Shown here piece after piece: positions 63,933 to 64,000 of a DNA stretch of 64,000 bases. This DNA is from Sepiola atlantica (lineage: Eukaryota; Mollusca; Cephalopoda; Sepiida; Sepiolidae): NCBI GenBank assembly GCA_963556195.1, contig CAUVYP010001208.1, forward strand, positions 2,976,001 through 3,040,000. The letters run 5' to 3'. A program made the position numbers and the translations under genes. Within the stretch, counting starts at the first letter, position 1, and every line of letters begins with the position of its first letter. Under the pieces are notes generated by a model. That model saw only the letters and a list, made by a program, of their open reading frames with translations, did not search any database and was not told where the DNA came from.

Positions 63933-64000
63933 TTAGCGCGTTTTAAAGTTTATATCGCTTTTGTTTATAACTTCCACATTTATTCGAATTGTGCAACGAA
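63933..64000 (+). repeat. Partial monomer at the right edge
   Basis: 68 bp of the next monomer, cut before its core. It has aagtttatatc, the same loss of GATATC as the monomers at 55,377 and 61,887, so it is likely a P-type monomer. The array continues beyond the window. Confidence 0.85.

Larger units (their letters stand above)
1..64000. repeat. 186-bp satellite DNA array with higher-order repeat organisation
   Basis: The same 186-bp unit recurs head to tail from the first to the last base, with 343 complete copies, a 133-bp left partial and a 68-bp right partial. The repeat is seen directly: every copy carries near-identical blocks such as gttttaaagttgatatcgc, attcgaattgtgcaacgaaa and gccggagatatgtcgatac at constant spacing. 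All copies point the same way and none is inverted. Only seven single-base indels break the phase. GC is about 38%. About 13-14 monomer types, differing mainly in a 30-bp core, alternate in a recurrent order. Arrays of nucleosome-sized monomers with HOR structure are known from centromeric and pericentromeric heterochromatin of many eukaryotes; that this array is centromeric is inference. No gene, transposon or unique sequence interrupts it, and both array edges lie outside the window. Confidence 0.98.

Noticed and set aside
1..64000. CRISPR array (regular repeats with variable inserts)
   Set aside because: The conserved part is about 156 bp and the variable block about 30 bp, but the blocks come from a small recurring set and share half of their sequence. 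CRISPR repeats are usually 21-48 bp with unique spacers. No cas genes are present.
1..64000. Transposon, retroelement or rDNA spacer insertions
   Set aside because: Monomer phase is kept through the entire window apart from single-base indels, so there is no room for any inserted element. No terminal repeats or target-site duplications are seen.
1..64000. Bacterial or phage origin
   Set aside because: A 64 kb gene-free tandem array of nucleosome-sized repeats with HOR structure has no bacterial counterpart that I know of.

Overview
The whole 64 kb window is one uninterrupted satellite DNA array. It is a head-to-tail tandem of a 186-bp monomer at about 38% GC (70 G+C in one monomer counted by hand). 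There are 343 complete monomers, a 133-bp partial copy at the left edge and a 68-bp partial copy at the right edge. Single-base indels occur in seven monomers (four +1, three -1), and the arithmetic closes exactly on 64,000. I see no single-copy sequence, transposon, RNA gene, CRISPR array or credible protein gene. Neither end of the array is in the window. This organisation points to heterochromatin of a eukaryote, possibly centromeric or pericentromeric. I cannot name the species or the chromosomal position from sequence alone.

The monomers are not random copies. Most of the 186 bp is nearly invariant, but a block of about 30 bp (monomer offsets about 70-100, counting from the tta of tttagcgcg) exists in a small set of discrete versions. 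A few linked markers lie at the ends. I use these names: R (core cagaccgtcgcggagacac), T (gtcacatttt plus taccca), K (tagacagtcgcggatagg), S (cagacagtcgcggagacac, right end aaaccg), V (gtcaaatgttctacgg), P1 (gaaattttgcac plus ggaggcac), P2 (P1 core with right end aaactatc), L1 (accattctttagaattg, left end tagtgcga), L2 (L1 plus cagaattgcag and usually right end catcgac), H1 (gtcacatgttc), H2 (H1 with right end aaactatc), E (gaaattctgcac), M (gcggatgcac), and TH (H core with the taccca of T). The types follow one another in a recurrent order, which is a higher-order repeat (HOR). The fullest unit is ten monomers, S V P2 L1 H2 L2 E/H1 R T K (1,860 bp). Most of the window is this unit with monomers deleted, fused or duplicated.

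Layout: 1-5.9 kb is made of R-T-K-P1 sub-units and a repeated 12-mer; 5.5-10.7 kb has a 13-monomer period; 10.7-15.9 kb holds two copies of a 14-mer; 15.6-24.1 kb is a tandem duplication of 23 monomers (2 x 4,278 bp); 24.1-27.3 kb has a 9-mer period; 27.3-36.8 kb holds three related units of 16, 17 and 18 monomers; 36.8-48.5 kb is the 10-mer family with 6-, 7- and 9-mer derivatives; 48.9-55.2 kb is a tandem duplication of 17 monomers (2 x 3,161 bp); 55.2-64 kb holds 9-mers and shorter derivatives.

The minus strand has one reading frame open for 60 codons in nearly every monomer, because 186 is divisible by three and only one in-frame stop (TAA) falls in each monomer. The reading starts at TTG and I treat it as a by-product of satellite homogenisation, not as genes. 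The interesting biology is the record of unequal crossing-over and gene conversion: nested tandem duplications, hybrid monomers with mappable breakpoints, and variants confined to one zone of the array.
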